From NCBI GenBank assembly GCA_963808725.1, contig CAWEGO010000002.1, forward strand, positions 2,356,001-2,420,000: a DNA stretch of 64,000 nt, given 5' to 3'. Source of the stretch: JAHFUA01 sp963808725 (GTDB lineage: Bacteria > Acidobacteriota > Terriglobia > Terriglobales > Acidobacteriaceae). The notes under the pieces are model-generated. The model was not told the origin of the DNA and did not search any database. It saw only the letters and a program-made list of their open reading frames with translations. Made by a program: the position numbers and the translations under genes. This document shows positions 36,640-44,632 of this stretch, one piece after another (the stretch's first letter is position 1; each line of letters opens with the position of its first letter).

Positions 36640-37350
36640 CTACTGCGCCACCTCGAGCGTCACTGCCACTCCTGGCGTGACCTTCTGTCCCGCGCCGGGC
36701 GATTGCTTCAGCACGGTTCCCACGGGCAGTCCGGGAGCCAGCACCGTGTTGACCACGGCCACCCGCAGGCCGGCGTCCTGAATGGCTTGGCTCGCGTCCG
36801 CGAGCGGGCGTCCGATGAAGGTGGGCATGATGAGAGCCGCAGGTTCCGCCGGCGCGGTCACCAGAAGATTGATTTTGGGCGAGGCCACTCCCTGGGCGTT
36901 CGGCGGCGGGCTCTGTGCCACCACTTGATCAGGCGGCTGATCTGGAATGTGCGCCACGGCCACTGTGCCAACGTCCAGGCCACGGCGCGTGATGTTGATC
37001 TCGGCCGCGCGCTGGCTTTCCTTCAGCAGGTCGGGCACCGCGGCTCGCTGCGGACCCAGGCTCTCGGCGACGCGCACGTGCCAGCCGCGCCGCACCAGGG
37101 TGCCCGCGGCCGGAGCCTGCGACAGCACCCGGCCTTCGGCCAAGTCGCGGCTGTAGAAACCGCCCTCCCGGTCCAGCAGCAGACCGACCGCAGCCGCAGC
37201 CTTGCGCGCTTCGGCCACGGTCATGCCCACGACTTTGGGCACACGCGCCTGGCGCCCGTGGATGGCCAGCCGCATGGCGGTCAGGGCGGAGATCATGGCC
37301 ACCGCCACCAGCACCAACGCCAGCAAGAATAGTTGGAAGAACCGCTTCAT
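36640..37350 (-). CDS. Membrane-anchored PASTA-domain protein
   Basis: 236 residues with one N-terminal membrane helix (FFQLFLLALVLVAVAMISAL) and three PASTA units, each about 65-70 residues: VPKVVGMTVAEARKAAAAVG, then VPDLLKESQRAAEINITRRG, then MPTFIGRPLADASQAIQDAG, each ending with a QSPxxG-type segment (SQAPAAG, AQSPPPN, KQSPGAG). PASTA domains bind peptidoglycan fragments, usually on Ser/Thr kinases or penicillin-binding proteins; here there is no kinase or transpeptidase domain. It is convergent with rsmB, which suggests its own promoter near tRNA-Ser. Confidence 0.9.
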   Translation of the reverse strand: MKRFFQLFLLALVLVAVAMISALTAMRLAIHGRQARVPKVVGMTVAEARKAAAAVGLLLDREGGFYSRDLAEGRVLSQAPAAGTLVRRGWHVRVAESLGPQRAAVPDLLKESQRAAEINITRRGLDVGTVAVAHIPDQPPDQVVAQSPPPNAQGVASPKINLLVTAPAEPAALIMPTFIGRPLADASQAIQDAGLRVAVVNTVLAPGLPVGTVLKQSPGAGQKVTPGVAVTLEVAQ

Positions 37351-37439
37351 GGTGAGCGTGGATTCGATTGTACCGCGTGCCTCCCTGCTTGCTGGCGGCG
37401 CGACGGAGTGCTGGTAAACTTAAGCCGAGGCCGCATCGC

Positions 37440-37529
37440 GGAGGGATGCGTGAGCGGTCGAAACGGGCGGTCTTGAAAACCGCTGTACGGGAAACCGTAC
37501 CGGGGGTTCGAATCCCTCTCCCTCCGCCA
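37440..37529 (+). tRNA. tRNA-Ser (anticodon TGA)
   Basis: A 90-base gene with encoded CCA. The acceptor stem pairs GGAGGGA (37440-37446) with TCCCTCC (37519-37525), discriminator G at 37526, CCA at 37527-37529. The anticodon stem GCGGT/ACCGC encloses loop CTTGAAA, anticodon TGA at 37474-37476. A long variable arm (GTACGG/CCGTAC) is typical of class II serine tRNA. The T-loop TTCGAAT is present. Confidence 0.97.
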
Positions 37530-37612
37530 GTCCGTCTGCCCAGCCGGTTTCTCCACCGTGCCAAACACAAAAATGCCGCCAATTCCGGCCGAAGTTCGCG
37601 CTGCACTGCGCA

Positions 37613-37699
37613 AAACCGGACTGCAGAGAATCGGCTCTCCCCGCCGTTAGACTCACTCAGGCCCAGTCTTCTCCGCAACGCGGCCCTGCAGTCCGGTTT
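37613..37699. repeat. 14-bp perfect inverted repeat downstream of tRNA-Ser
   Basis: AAACCGGACTGCAG (37613-37626) and CTGCAGTCCGGTTT (37686-37699) are exact complements separated by 59 bases. The spacer has no T-tract. It may be a protein site, a large hairpin or an RNA element. Confidence 0.7.
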
Positions 37700-37921
37700 C
37701 AAAATCGGACCGGCCCATTCGACAGATTTCAGGAAATCTGGAGAAATTTCAAGCAGGCAGAGGTGAAATTGACGCCCTCACCCCAAAGGCGGCCATTTGC
37801 TATGGGTTTCGGGACTCCGCCCAGGCACGACGAGCTTTCTTGTTGCCGCTGCTCATCAACGCTGTCCACAGGCGATCGGTTCCACCCAAGGCAAGGCAGA
37901 CTCCATCAGGGTCTTGGGTAG

Positions 37922-37988
37922 TGGGCTGAATTAGCCCATTACCGGATCTTGATTCCGCTTGACAAATTTCGAGAGCTGTCGGTAGATG
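37922..37988 (+). promoter_or_regulatory. Possible operator hairpin and promoter for the ABC operon
   Basis: A consensus TTGACA lies at 37959-37964; 18 bases on is TAGATG (37983-37988), a weak -10 box. Just upstream TGGGCT/AGCCCA (37922-37938, loop GAATT) is a symmetrical site that could bind a regulator. The binding-protein start is 72 bases farther on. Confidence 0.35.
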
Positions 37989-38059
37989 TTTCCGCCGCAA
38001 ACCCGTGCATTCCTCGAGACGGCAGTTCGGTCAATCCGATCGATAACAGGAGGAGCAAG

Positions 38060-39334
38060 ATGGGAAACGTAACACGACGAAGTTTTTTGATCGGTGGCAG
38101 CGCCCTCGCCGTATCGGCCTGGATGGTGCCCCCGCTATTCGCTGCGGCGAAGACCATCAAGATTGGTGGACTGTATCCCCTGACGGGGAACCTGGCCTCG
38201 ACAGGCCTCGACTGCCGGCGAGGCGCCGAGCTGGCGGTGGACATCATCAACGGCAAGTACGATCTCTCCCTCCCCTTGGCGAAAACGGCAGGGCTGCCCA
38301 ATTTTGGCGGAGCCACGATCGAGATGGTATGGGCTGACACAAGGGGCGAGCCGAAGAACGGACAAGCGGAGGCCGAGCGAGTCGTGACGCAGGACAAGGT
38401 GGTCGGCGTTATCGGAGCGTATCAGAGCTCCGTGACCAAGACCGCCAGCCAGGCTACCGAGCGGCTGAGGATCCCGTACGTATGCTCGGATTCCTCTTCC
38501 CCCACATTGACCGAGCGGGGGTTCAAGTACTTCTTCCGGGTCAGTCCCCACGACGGCATCTTCGCCCACGACCAGTTCGAATTCCTGAAGGACCTCGAGA
38601 GAGTCAAGAAGCAGAAGGTCCAGACCGTGGCCCTGTTGTACGAGAACACCGAGTTCGGCTCCAACGTCGGCAAGCAGGAGCAGAAGTATGCCCAAGAGTA
38701 CGGGTACAAGATAGTTGCCGACCTCTCCTACACGGCCAACGCAACCGACGTGACCAGCGAGGTGGGCCGGTTGATCAGAGCCAACCCGGACGTCCTCATG
38801 CACGCCTCCTACATCACGGACGCCATCCTGTTCACAAAAACATTCAAAGAGATGGGTTTCAATCCCAAGGGCATGCTGACGATGGCTGGCTACATCGAGC
38901 CCGGGTATCTGCCGGCGGTCGGAGCGGACGCGAACTACATCATAGTGCGGTCAACGTTTGCGCTGGACTTGGCCAAGAGGAAGCCGCTGGTGGGGCAGGT
39001 CAACAAGCTCTTCCGGGAGAAGTTCGGAGTTGACATGAGCGAGAACGCCGCCCGGAGCTTCACCGCGCCGTTCGTCCTCGCCGACGCCATCAACCGAGCA
39101 AGGAGCACGGAGCCCGAGGCTGTCGTCAAGGCGCTCCGCGAGACGAGCATCCCCGGCGATCAGGTGATCTATCCGTGGAAGGGGGTCAAGTTCGATCCCC
39201 AGACCCAGCAGAACATCTACGCCACCGGTACGCTGGTGCAGATTCAAAACCAGCAGTACGTCACCGTCTGGCCGTTCGAGTCCGCAGCCCAGGACTTGGT
39301 GTGGCCGTTTCCGGCCTGGAAATCGCGAAAGTAG
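38060..39334 (+). CDS. Branched-chain amino acid/urea-type ABC substrate-binding protein
   Basis: 424 residues from ATG 38060, with AGGAGG eight bases upstream. A twin-arginine signal (RRSFLIGGSALAVSAWM) directs export. The mature part is a type I periplasmic binding fold: IKIGGLYPLTGNLASTGLDC, RGAELAVDIIN, VVGVIGAYQSSVTKTASQAT, YFFRVSPHDG, and a C-terminal GTLVQIQNQQYVTVWPF. The family binds branched-chain amino acids, amides or urea; the ligand is not fixed by sequence. Four transport genes follow. The Tat-type signal is less usual than Sec for this family. Confidence 0.92.
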   Translation: MGNVTRRSFLIGGSALAVSAWMVPPLFAAAKTIKIGGLYPLTGNLASTGLDCRRGAELAVDIINGKYDLSLPLAKTAGLPNFGGATIEMVWADTRGEPKNGQAEAERVVTQDKVVGVIGAYQSSVTKTASQATERLRIPYVCSDSSSPTLTERGFKYFFRVSPHDGIFAHDQFEFLKDLERVKKQKVQTVALLYENTEFGSNVGKQEQKYAQEYGYKIVADLSYTANATDVTSEVGRLIRANPDVLMHASYITDAILFTKTFKEMGFNPKGMLTMAGYIEPGYLPAVGADANYIIVRSTFALDLAKRKPLVGQVNKLFREKFGVDMSENAARSFTAPFVLADAINRARSTEPEAVVKALRETSIPGDQVIYPWKGVKFDPQTQQNIYATGTLVQIQNQQYVTVWPFESAAQDLVWPFPAWKSRK

Positions 39335-39371
39335 CTTGGCTTCGGTGGAAGGAGCCAAGCCGGTTACGCCC

Positions 39372-39496
39372 GCTCCAACGTCAGTAAGCAGGAGCAGAAG
39401 TATGCCCAACAGTACGTGCTGCAACGAGGTCACCGACAACTCCTGCACGGCCAACGCGACCGACCTGAGCAGGGGGTGGGCCGGCCGATCAGAGCC
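39372..39496 (+). pseudogene. Decayed 125-base copy of part of the binding-protein gene
   Basis: The stretch matches 38658-38782 of the binding-protein gene at a constant offset of 714 bases at both ends, for example CTCCAACGTC, AAGCAGGAGCAGAAGTATGC, CACGGCCAACGC and GATCAGAGCC. By eye about four bases in five agree. One inserted and one deleted base break the frame. It is a relic of a partial tandem duplication in the spacer before livH; it has no start of its own. Confidence 0.8.
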
Positions 39497-39528
39497 GCCC
39501 CTCCCGCCGGCATGGTGGGAAAGGTGGG

Positions 39529-40392
39529 ATGATGGGCGGTGATTTGCCACAGCAGCTAGTAAATAGCCTCCTGATCGGTTCTGTCTATGCCTTGGTTGCC
39601 ATCGGGCTCACCCTTATCTGGGGAGTCATGAACATCGTCAATTTCGCCCATGGCGAGTTTTTGATGATCGGCATGTTTATCGCTTTCTGGTGTTACAAGC
39701 TGCTCCATCTGGACCCGATTTTTTCCATCCCTATCTGTGCCGCCGTTCTCTTCATCCTGGGTGCCGCCAGCTATCACTTCATTGTCAGCAAGGTAATGAC
39801 CGGCCCGATCTTGGCGCAACTGGTGGTGACGTTTGGATTGAGCATCTTCCTGGCCAACCTGGCCGTACTGCTCTGGACCCCGGATTTCCGCCTTATCGAG
39901 AAGCCGCTCCTCACCGGTACTTGGACGCTCGGCAGCGTCGAGCTGAGCATCCCGAAATTCGCGGCCTCCCTGGGCAGCGTGCTGGTGTCGGCGGCCACTT
40001 TCCTGTTCCTCAAGAAGACTAAGACCGGCAAGGCAATTCTGGCAGTGGAGATGAATCGCGAATCCGCCCTGCTCATGGGCATCAACACCGAGCGCATCAA
40101 CGCCCTGTCCTTCGGCGTCGGGGCCGGCTTGGTAGGAATCGCGGGGGCGTTCCTGTCCATGTATTACTACATATACCCGCAGGTGGGAGGGCTCTTCGGG
40201 CTGATCTCCTTCTGCATCGTCGCTCTCGGGGGATTTGGCAGCATCGAGGGGGCATTCATCGCGGGGATCCTGATCGGATTCGTCCAGACCCTGGGGGGCT
40301 ATTACTTCGATCCGGCTTACAAATACGCCATCGTCTTCCTCGTCTACCTGATCACGGTCTGGATTCGGCCGCAGGGCCTCCTGGGGTGGTGA
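39529..40392 (+). CDS. livH: Branched-chain amino acid ABC transporter permease LivH
   Basis: 287 residues, about eight hydrophobic segments. Landmarks of LivH permeases: VYALVAIGLTLIWGVMNIVNFAHGEF near the N-terminus (split in two quotable parts, VYALVAIGLTLIWG and MNIVNFAHGEF) and GGFGSIEGAFIAGILIGFVQ near the C-terminus, the loop contacting the ATPases. Starts at ATG 39529 or the adjacent ATG 39532, preceded by GGTGGG. The stop overlaps possible GTG starts of livM, giving tight coupling. Confidence 0.93.
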   Translation: MMGGDLPQQLVNSLLIGSVYALVAIGLTLIWGVMNIVNFAHGEFLMIGMFIAFWCYKLLHLDPIFSIPICAAVLFILGAASYHFIVSKVMTGPILAQLVVTFGLSIFLANLAVLLWTPDFRLIEKPLLTGTWTLGSVELSIPKFAASLGSVLVSAATFLFLKKTKTGKAILAVEMNRESALLMGINTERINALSFGVGAGLVGIAGAFLSMYYYIYPQVGGLFGLISFCIVALGGFGSIEGAFIAGILIGFVQTLGGYYFDPAYKYAIVFLVYLITVWIRPQGLLGW

Positions 40393-40394
40393 GC

Positions 40395-41423
40395 ATGCGG
40401 ACCTTCACGCGGAGACAGATCTCCGTGCTCGCGCTCGTGCTGGTCCTTCTACTGCTGTATCCCGTATTCTTCAGGGGCGCGTTTCCGCTGCACATCATGA
40501 TCATGGTGTTTCTGTTCGCCATGATGGGTGTCGCCTGGAACATCATGGGCGGGTACGCCGGGATGTTCTCGTTCGGACAGGTGGCGTTTTTCGGCATTGG
40601 CGCCTACACGTCGTCCTATCTGCTCACGACCTACCATGTCAACCCATGGATCGGACTGTTGGCCGGAGGGGTGTTGGCGGCCCTCGCCGCCGCCGTCATC
40701 GGCATCCCCTGCTCCAACCTGCGGGGCCACTACTTCGCCATCGCCAGCATTGCCTTCGCGGAGATCGTCCGGATCCACTTCAATAACTGGAAGCTGGTCG
40801 GCGCTGCGGAAGGGCTGACACTCCCGATGCTGAACGAGTCGTTCAAGAACTTCATATTCTCGTCCAAGGTGCCGTACTACTACATCCTGCTGGGGTTCTT
40901 GATCTTTGCGCTCCTTGTATGCTCCTGGGTTTCCACCTCGCGCATGGGCTTCTACTTCCGCGCCATCAAGGAAAGCCACGACTTGGCGAAAGTCGTGGGG
41001 ATCAATTTCGTGCGCTACCGGCTGGCGGCAATCATGATCAGCGCCTTTCTCACCGCTATGGCCGGGACGTTTTACGCGCAGTACATTCTGTATTTGGATC
41101 CTGATAGCGTCCTGGTCCTTTCCATCTCCATCCAGGTCGTGCTGGTCTCCATGCTGGGAGGAGCGAATTCCGTCATGGGGCCAGTCATCGGCGCGGCCAT
41201 CCTGCTGCCGATCTCCGAGGGAACGCGCGTCTGGCTTGGCTATAAGGGGACCGGCATCGACATGATCGTCTACGGAACTCTGATCATGCTGATCTCCGCC
41301 TACTATCCCCAGGGCGTGTGGGGCTTGCTCTCGAGGATCGGAGGAAGAGGCCCATCTGCCATAGTTGCCGATGCATCGGCACGGCGCAGTGCGGGCGGCG
41401 AGGCGGGGAGGAGGAAGTCATGA
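40395..41423 (+). CDS. livM: Branched-chain amino acid ABC transporter permease LivM
   Basis: 342 residues from ATG 40395; GTG codons at 40386 and 40389 are alternatives that would overlap livH. Multiple membrane segments, with the LivM-type blocks NIMGGYAGMFSFGQVAFFGI, NLRGHYFAIASIAFAEIVRI and GGANSVMGPVIGAAIL. It pairs with LivH to form the membrane channel. Its TGA overlaps the livG ATG as ATGA. The C-terminal 25 residues (ARRSAGGEAGRRKS) are an unconserved tail. Confidence 0.93.
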   Translation: MRTFTRRQISVLALVLVLLLLYPVFFRGAFPLHIMIMVFLFAMMGVAWNIMGGYAGMFSFGQVAFFGIGAYTSSYLLTTYHVNPWIGLLAGGVLAALAAAVIGIPCSNLRGHYFAIASIAFAEIVRIHFNNWKLVGAAEGLTLPMLNESFKNFIFSSKVPYYYILLGFLIFALLVCSWVSTSRMGFYFRAIKESHDLAKVVGINFVRYRLAAIMISAFLTAMAGTFYAQYILYLDPDSVLVLSISIQVVLVSMLGGANSVMGPVIGAAILLPISEGTRVWLGYKGTGIDMIVYGTLIMLISAYYPQGVWGLLSRIGGRGPSAIVADASARRSAGGEAGRRKS

Positions 41424-42157
41424 GCGCGGCACCCCTCATCGCACTGCAGGGCATCACGAAACGGTTCGGCGGCTTGCTGGCGAATGACAATATTTCGTTC
41501 ACGGTCAGCGAGGGCGAGATCGTCGGCATTATCGGGCCGAATGGGTCGGGCAAGAGCACCCTCTTCAATTGCATCACGGGTTTCTACCGGCCGGACGCCG
41601 GACGGGTGCTCTACCAGGGAAGGGATATTACCCGCCTCAGCACGGATCGGATCTGCAAGATGGGAATTGCCAGGACGTTCCAAATCGTCCAGGTGATCAG
41701 CGACATGACGGCCCTGGAGAATGTCATGACCGGGGCCTTCCTGCACATCCCCAGGAAAGCAGCGGCGCGGACAAAGGCAGAAGAAGTCCTGGCGTTTGCC
41801 GGCCTGTGGGAGAAGCGGGATGCGGCAGCGACTTCCCTCACGATCCCGGACAAGAAGAGGCTCGAGGTATCCATGGCCCTGGCCACCCAGCCGAAGCTGC
41901 TTATGCTGGACGAAGCCATGGCGGGCCTGACCCCCGTCGAGCTCAAGGAGATGATAACCCTGGTTCGTAAAGTGCGGGAGAACGGCATAACGCTGGTGAT
42001 CGTGGAGCACGTCATGGAAGCGGTCATGCAGTTGTCGGATCGAGTTGTCGGGATCAATTCGGGGCGGAAAATCGTGGAGGACGTTCCGGAAAAGGTCGTC
42101 GTCAACCCTGAGGTCATCCGAGCCTATCTGGGAGAGCGGTACCATGCTCGACATTAG
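41420..42157 (+). CDS. livG: ABC transporter ATP-binding protein LivG
   Basis: 245 residues from ATG 41420, overlapping the livM stop by four bases, with GGAGGAAG upstream. Walker A GPNGSGKST, a Q-loop region (FQIVQVISDMTALENVMTG), Walker B LLMLDEAMAGLTP and the H-loop (VIVEHVMEAV). The signature segment reads LTIPDKKRLEVSMAL in place of the canonical LSGGQQ, a departure shared by many LivG proteins, where it often reads L.YG.QR. The departure is larger here and worth noting. It powers the transporter with LivF. Confidence 0.92.
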   Translation: MSAAPLIALQGITKRFGGLLANDNISFTVSEGEIVGIIGPNGSGKSTLFNCITGFYRPDAGRVLYQGRDITRLSTDRICKMGIARTFQIVQVISDMTALENVMTGAFLHIPRKAAARTKAEEVLAFAGLWEKRDAAATSLTIPDKKRLEVSMALATQPKLLMLDEAMAGLTPVELKEMITLVRKVRENGITLVIVEHVMEAVMQLSDRVVGINSGRKIVEDVPEKVVVNPEVIRAYLGERYHARH

Positions 42158-42848
42158 GGGGCTGTCCGTCGGATACAGGGGCGTCCGTGCGGTGCAGGAT
42201 GTCTCCCTCACGGTGCGGCGCGGCGAAGTTGTGAGCCTCATCGGGTCCAACGGCGCTGGGAAGAGCACCATTCTGCGCACCATCGCCGGTCTGCTCCGGC
42301 CTTGGGAGGGCAAGATCCTGCTCGACGGCGAGCCCATCCATGTCGTTCCTGCTTACAATATCGTGAGGAGGCGAATCGCTCTGGTCCCGGAAGGGCGGCA
42401 GCTGTTCGGCCGGCTCTCGGTCTGGGACAACCTCCTGCTGGGCGCCTATGCGTTAGATTCCGATAAGGACGTCGCGGAGTCCCTGGACAGCATTCTGCAG
42501 TTGTTTCCCTGGATAGGAGAGCGAAGGAAACAACGCGCCGAGACATTGAGCGGGGGAGAACAGCAGCAAGTCGCGATCGCCCGCGGGCTGATGTCACGCC
42601 CATCTCTGCTGATGCTGGATGAGCCGTCCTTGGGAATTATGCCCAAGCTGGTGGCCGAAATCTTCGAGAAGATCCACGACATCCGCCAGAAGGGCATTAC
42701 CGTGTTCCTCGTTGAGCAGAACGTCTACGAAGCCCTCAGTGTTTCCGACCGAGCCTACGTCCTGCAGACCGGGCGGATTGTCCTGGAGGGGAAAGGGGAG
42801 GAACTGCTCGAGTCCGACCTCGTGCGGCAGGCCTACCTTGGCATGTGA
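42144..42848 (+). CDS. livF: ABC transporter ATP-binding protein LivF
   Basis: 234 residues from ATG 42144, overlapping the end of livG by 14 bases, with GGGAGAG upstream. Walker A GSNGAGKST, Q-loop VPEGRQLFGRLSVWDNLLLG, signature LSGGEQQQVAIARGLM, Walker B LLMLDEPSLGIMP and H-loop VFLVEQN. In contrast to LivG the signature motif is canonical. It closes the five-gene operon. Confidence 0.95.
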   Translation: MLDIRGLSVGYRGVRAVQDVSLTVRRGEVVSLIGSNGAGKSTILRTIAGLLRPWEGKILLDGEPIHVVPAYNIVRRRIALVPEGRQLFGRLSVWDNLLLGAYALDSDKDVAESLDSILQLFPWIGERRKQRAETLSGGEQQQVAIARGLMSRPSLLMLDEPSLGIMPKLVAEIFEKIHDIRQKGITVFLVEQNVYEALSVSDRAYVLQTGRIVLEGKGEELLESDLVRQAYLGM

Positions 42849-42890
42849 CGGTGAATTCGGGCACAGCCACTGTGAGAGCAGTGCAGCGGC

Positions 42891-43430
42891 TCACGCCTTC
42901 AGCTTCTCCGCAAAAGCCTTGCGGAACTTCTCAAGCTTGGGTGCGATGATGAACCGGCAGTAGGGCTGGTTGGAATTCTCGTTGAAGTAGTTCTGGTGGT
43001 AGTCCTCGGCGACAAAGAACGCCGCGGCCGGCTCGATCGCGGTCACGATGGGCGCAGAGAACTCCCCCGCGGCCGTCAACTCGGCAATCACCTTCTCGGC
43101 TTCCTGGCGCTGCTCGTCCGAGTTGTAAAAGATAGCGGAGCGATACTGTGTGCCCACGTCGTTTCCCTGGCGGTCGATTGTGGTGGGATCATGGATGGCA
43201 AAGAACACCTCGAGCAGATCGCGATAGCTGATTTGGCTTGGGTCGAAGGTCACACGCACCACCTCCGCATGGCCGGTGCTCCCGGTGCAGACCTGCTTGT
43301 AGGTGGGATTATCGACCCGGCCTCCCATGTAGCCGGATTCCACCGACTTCACGCCCGGCAGACGCTGGAACACCGCCTCCAGGCACCAGAAACACCCTCC
43401 GCCGAAGACTGCCGTCTCAAGGTTTGGCAT
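42891..43430 (-). CDS. msrA: Peptide methionine-S-sulfoxide reductase A
   Basis: 179 residues. The GCFWC motif provides catalytic Cys13 and Cys16, followed by EAVFQRLPGVKSVESGYMGG, GHAEVVRVTFDP, GTQYRSAIFY and EDYHQNYF, all MsrA hallmarks. It repairs methionine-S-sulfoxide in proteins. No MsrB is fused or adjacent. There is no signal peptide, so it acts in the cytoplasm. It faces the livF gene tail to tail. Confidence 0.96.
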   Translation of the reverse strand: MPNLETAVFGGGCFWCLEAVFQRLPGVKSVESGYMGGRVDNPTYKQVCTGSTGHAEVVRVTFDPSQISYRDLLEVFFAIHDPTTIDRQGNDVGTQYRSAIFYNSDEQRQEAEKVIAELTAAGEFSAPIVTAIEPAAAFFVAEDYHQNYFNENSNQPYCRFIIAPKLEKFRKAFAEKLKA

Positions 43431-43482
43431 AAACGTTGGATGCGCGGAGAGCGCAGAAGTTCCAGAGCTAAAGACGGCTAGC

Positions 43483-44544
43483 TCAGGGTGCCGGCTGCTG
43501 CCGGCGCCCGACTCGCTGCGCGACCACTTGCAAGTTCTTGTTCAGGTCCACCGACGCTCCCAGCGGCGTCTGGCGTCCGGGATAGCGATAGCGCAAATCA
43601 ATAAACCGCACACGATAAGCGACGTCACGCTCCCCGAGCGGCTCGGTGATGAGTAGCGGGTACTTTGCCCAATCCAGGTACACGCGCCCGAGGTACGAAT
43701 TCTTCGCGGCCTCCAGCACCGGGGTTTCCTCGGGCTTGTAGAACGTGCGCGCGCGATCCTGAGGATGGACTTCGCCCCGCCGAGAATCAACGGGCAGGGT
43801 CTGGTAGAAGTCCCTGGTCTCGACCACCCCATGCCACACAAACGGATTCCAGGGATAAGGAAAAGCGGAAGCCCGCACCGGATCCTGGCCCTGATAGATG
43901 CGCGCCTCCAGCGCGGAAACGGCGCGGCGATGATAGAAGTCCCGCACCCCCCACATCAGCACTACGGCCGCCAGGGCTGCGATCGCACCCATGCGTCCAC
44001 GGAACTGCGGTTGCCGCGCCCCGATCTCTTCATTGATCAACCCGAACAGCGAAGGCAGAATCAGCCCCAGGATCAGCACCCCCAGCATGAACGGCTCCAC
44101 AATCGAGACCGTGTCCCACTCGTACCACTTGTAGGAGAACGGCTCGAACATGCGGATGCCGTAGGCGGTGGTGTAGTCGAGCAGAATGTGACTGAGCGGC
44201 CCTAGCAGGGCGATGGCATAAAGCACTCCCCAGCGCACGGGCGGCTTGGCGTCGAGGCGTGGTTTACGAAACCGCCGGTTCCAGGCCCACACCACGAGGA
44301 CCGCAAGCCCAGCCATAACCGGCACGCCAACGAAAGAGTGCGTCCAGCCGCGGTGGTGCTGCAAGACGGCGATTCGGCCGTGGATACCGTAGAGAACGTC
44401 GAGGTCGGAGGCCTCCGCCGCCAGCACCAGCGTGGCGGTTGCCAGGCCCGTCTTGCGGTTCAACCCGGCGCGGCTCATGCAGGCGCCAGTCAGCATGTGC
44501 GTGATCGGTTCCAAATGTGCGGGCTGCTGAAGGAAGTTTAACAT
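43483..44544 (-). CDS. YdjM-like (DUF457) inner-membrane metal-dependent hydrolase
   Basis: 353 residues. The N-terminus has PITHMLTGACMSRAGLNRKT, ASDLDVLYGIHG and HHRGWTHSFVGVPV, where the His/Asp residues (THxL, SDLD, HRGxTHS) are the conserved putative metal ligands of DUF457, followed by LSHILLDYTTAYG. About four membrane helices occupy the first 200 residues and a soluble C-terminal part the rest. Substrate is unknown. The start could be ATG 44544 or TTG 44514; neither has a ribosome site. Confidence 0.8.
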   Translation of the reverse strand: MLNFLQQPAHLEPITHMLTGACMSRAGLNRKTGLATATLVLAAEASDLDVLYGIHGRIAVLQHHRGWTHSFVGVPVMAGLAVLVVWAWNRRFRKPRLDAKPPVRWGVLYAIALLGPLSHILLDYTTAYGIRMFEPFSYKWYEWDTVSIVEPFMLGVLILGLILPSLFGLINEEIGARQPQFRGRMGAIAALAAVVLMWGVRDFYHRRAVSALEARIYQGQDPVRASAFPYPWNPFVWHGVVETRDFYQTLPVDSRRGEVHPQDRARTFYKPEETPVLEAAKNSYLGRVYLDWAKYPLLITEPLGERDVAYRVRFIDLRYRYPGRQTPLGASVDLNKNLQVVAQRVGRRQQPAP

Positions 44545-44560
44545 CCGCTACTGGCATCGG

Positions 44561-44632
44561 CGGTCGTTAGTCGTTGGTCGTTGGCAAACCAATTTCAGCG
44601 GCTACCGACCCACGACTAACGGCCAACGGCAA
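44561..44632. repeat. Inverted repeat of tandem GTCGTTAGTCGTTGG words
   Basis: The left arm CGGTCGTTAGTCGTTGGTCG (then TTGGC, to 44584) mirrors GACCCACGACTAACGGCCAA (then CGGC, to 44630). The right arm contains the TAG (complement of 44616-44618) and last codons (AVGR) of the lipid kinase gene, so the repeat sets that protein's end. Confidence 0.75.

Larger units (their letters stand above)
37530..38059. other. Spacer between tRNA-Ser and the ABC operon
   Basis: 530 bases without a convincing gene. It holds a 14-bp inverted repeat (37613-37699), a short AGATTTC/GAAATCT hairpin near 37729-37747 and, near the right end, promoter-like elements. A 66-residue minus-strand frame (37800-38000) has no ribosome site and no recognisable sequence. 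No integrase or duplicated tRNA end was found, so I do not call an island. Confidence 0.5.

Noticed and set aside
37800..38000. 66-codon minus-strand frame, considered as an integrase remnant next to tRNA-Ser
   Set aside because: No catalytic motif of a tyrosine recombinase is visible and there is no ribosome site.
38060..42848. Horizontally acquired island inserted at tRNA-Ser
   Set aside because: Base composition looks like the neighbours by eye, and there is no integrase or repeated tRNA end; the operon alone is not enough.
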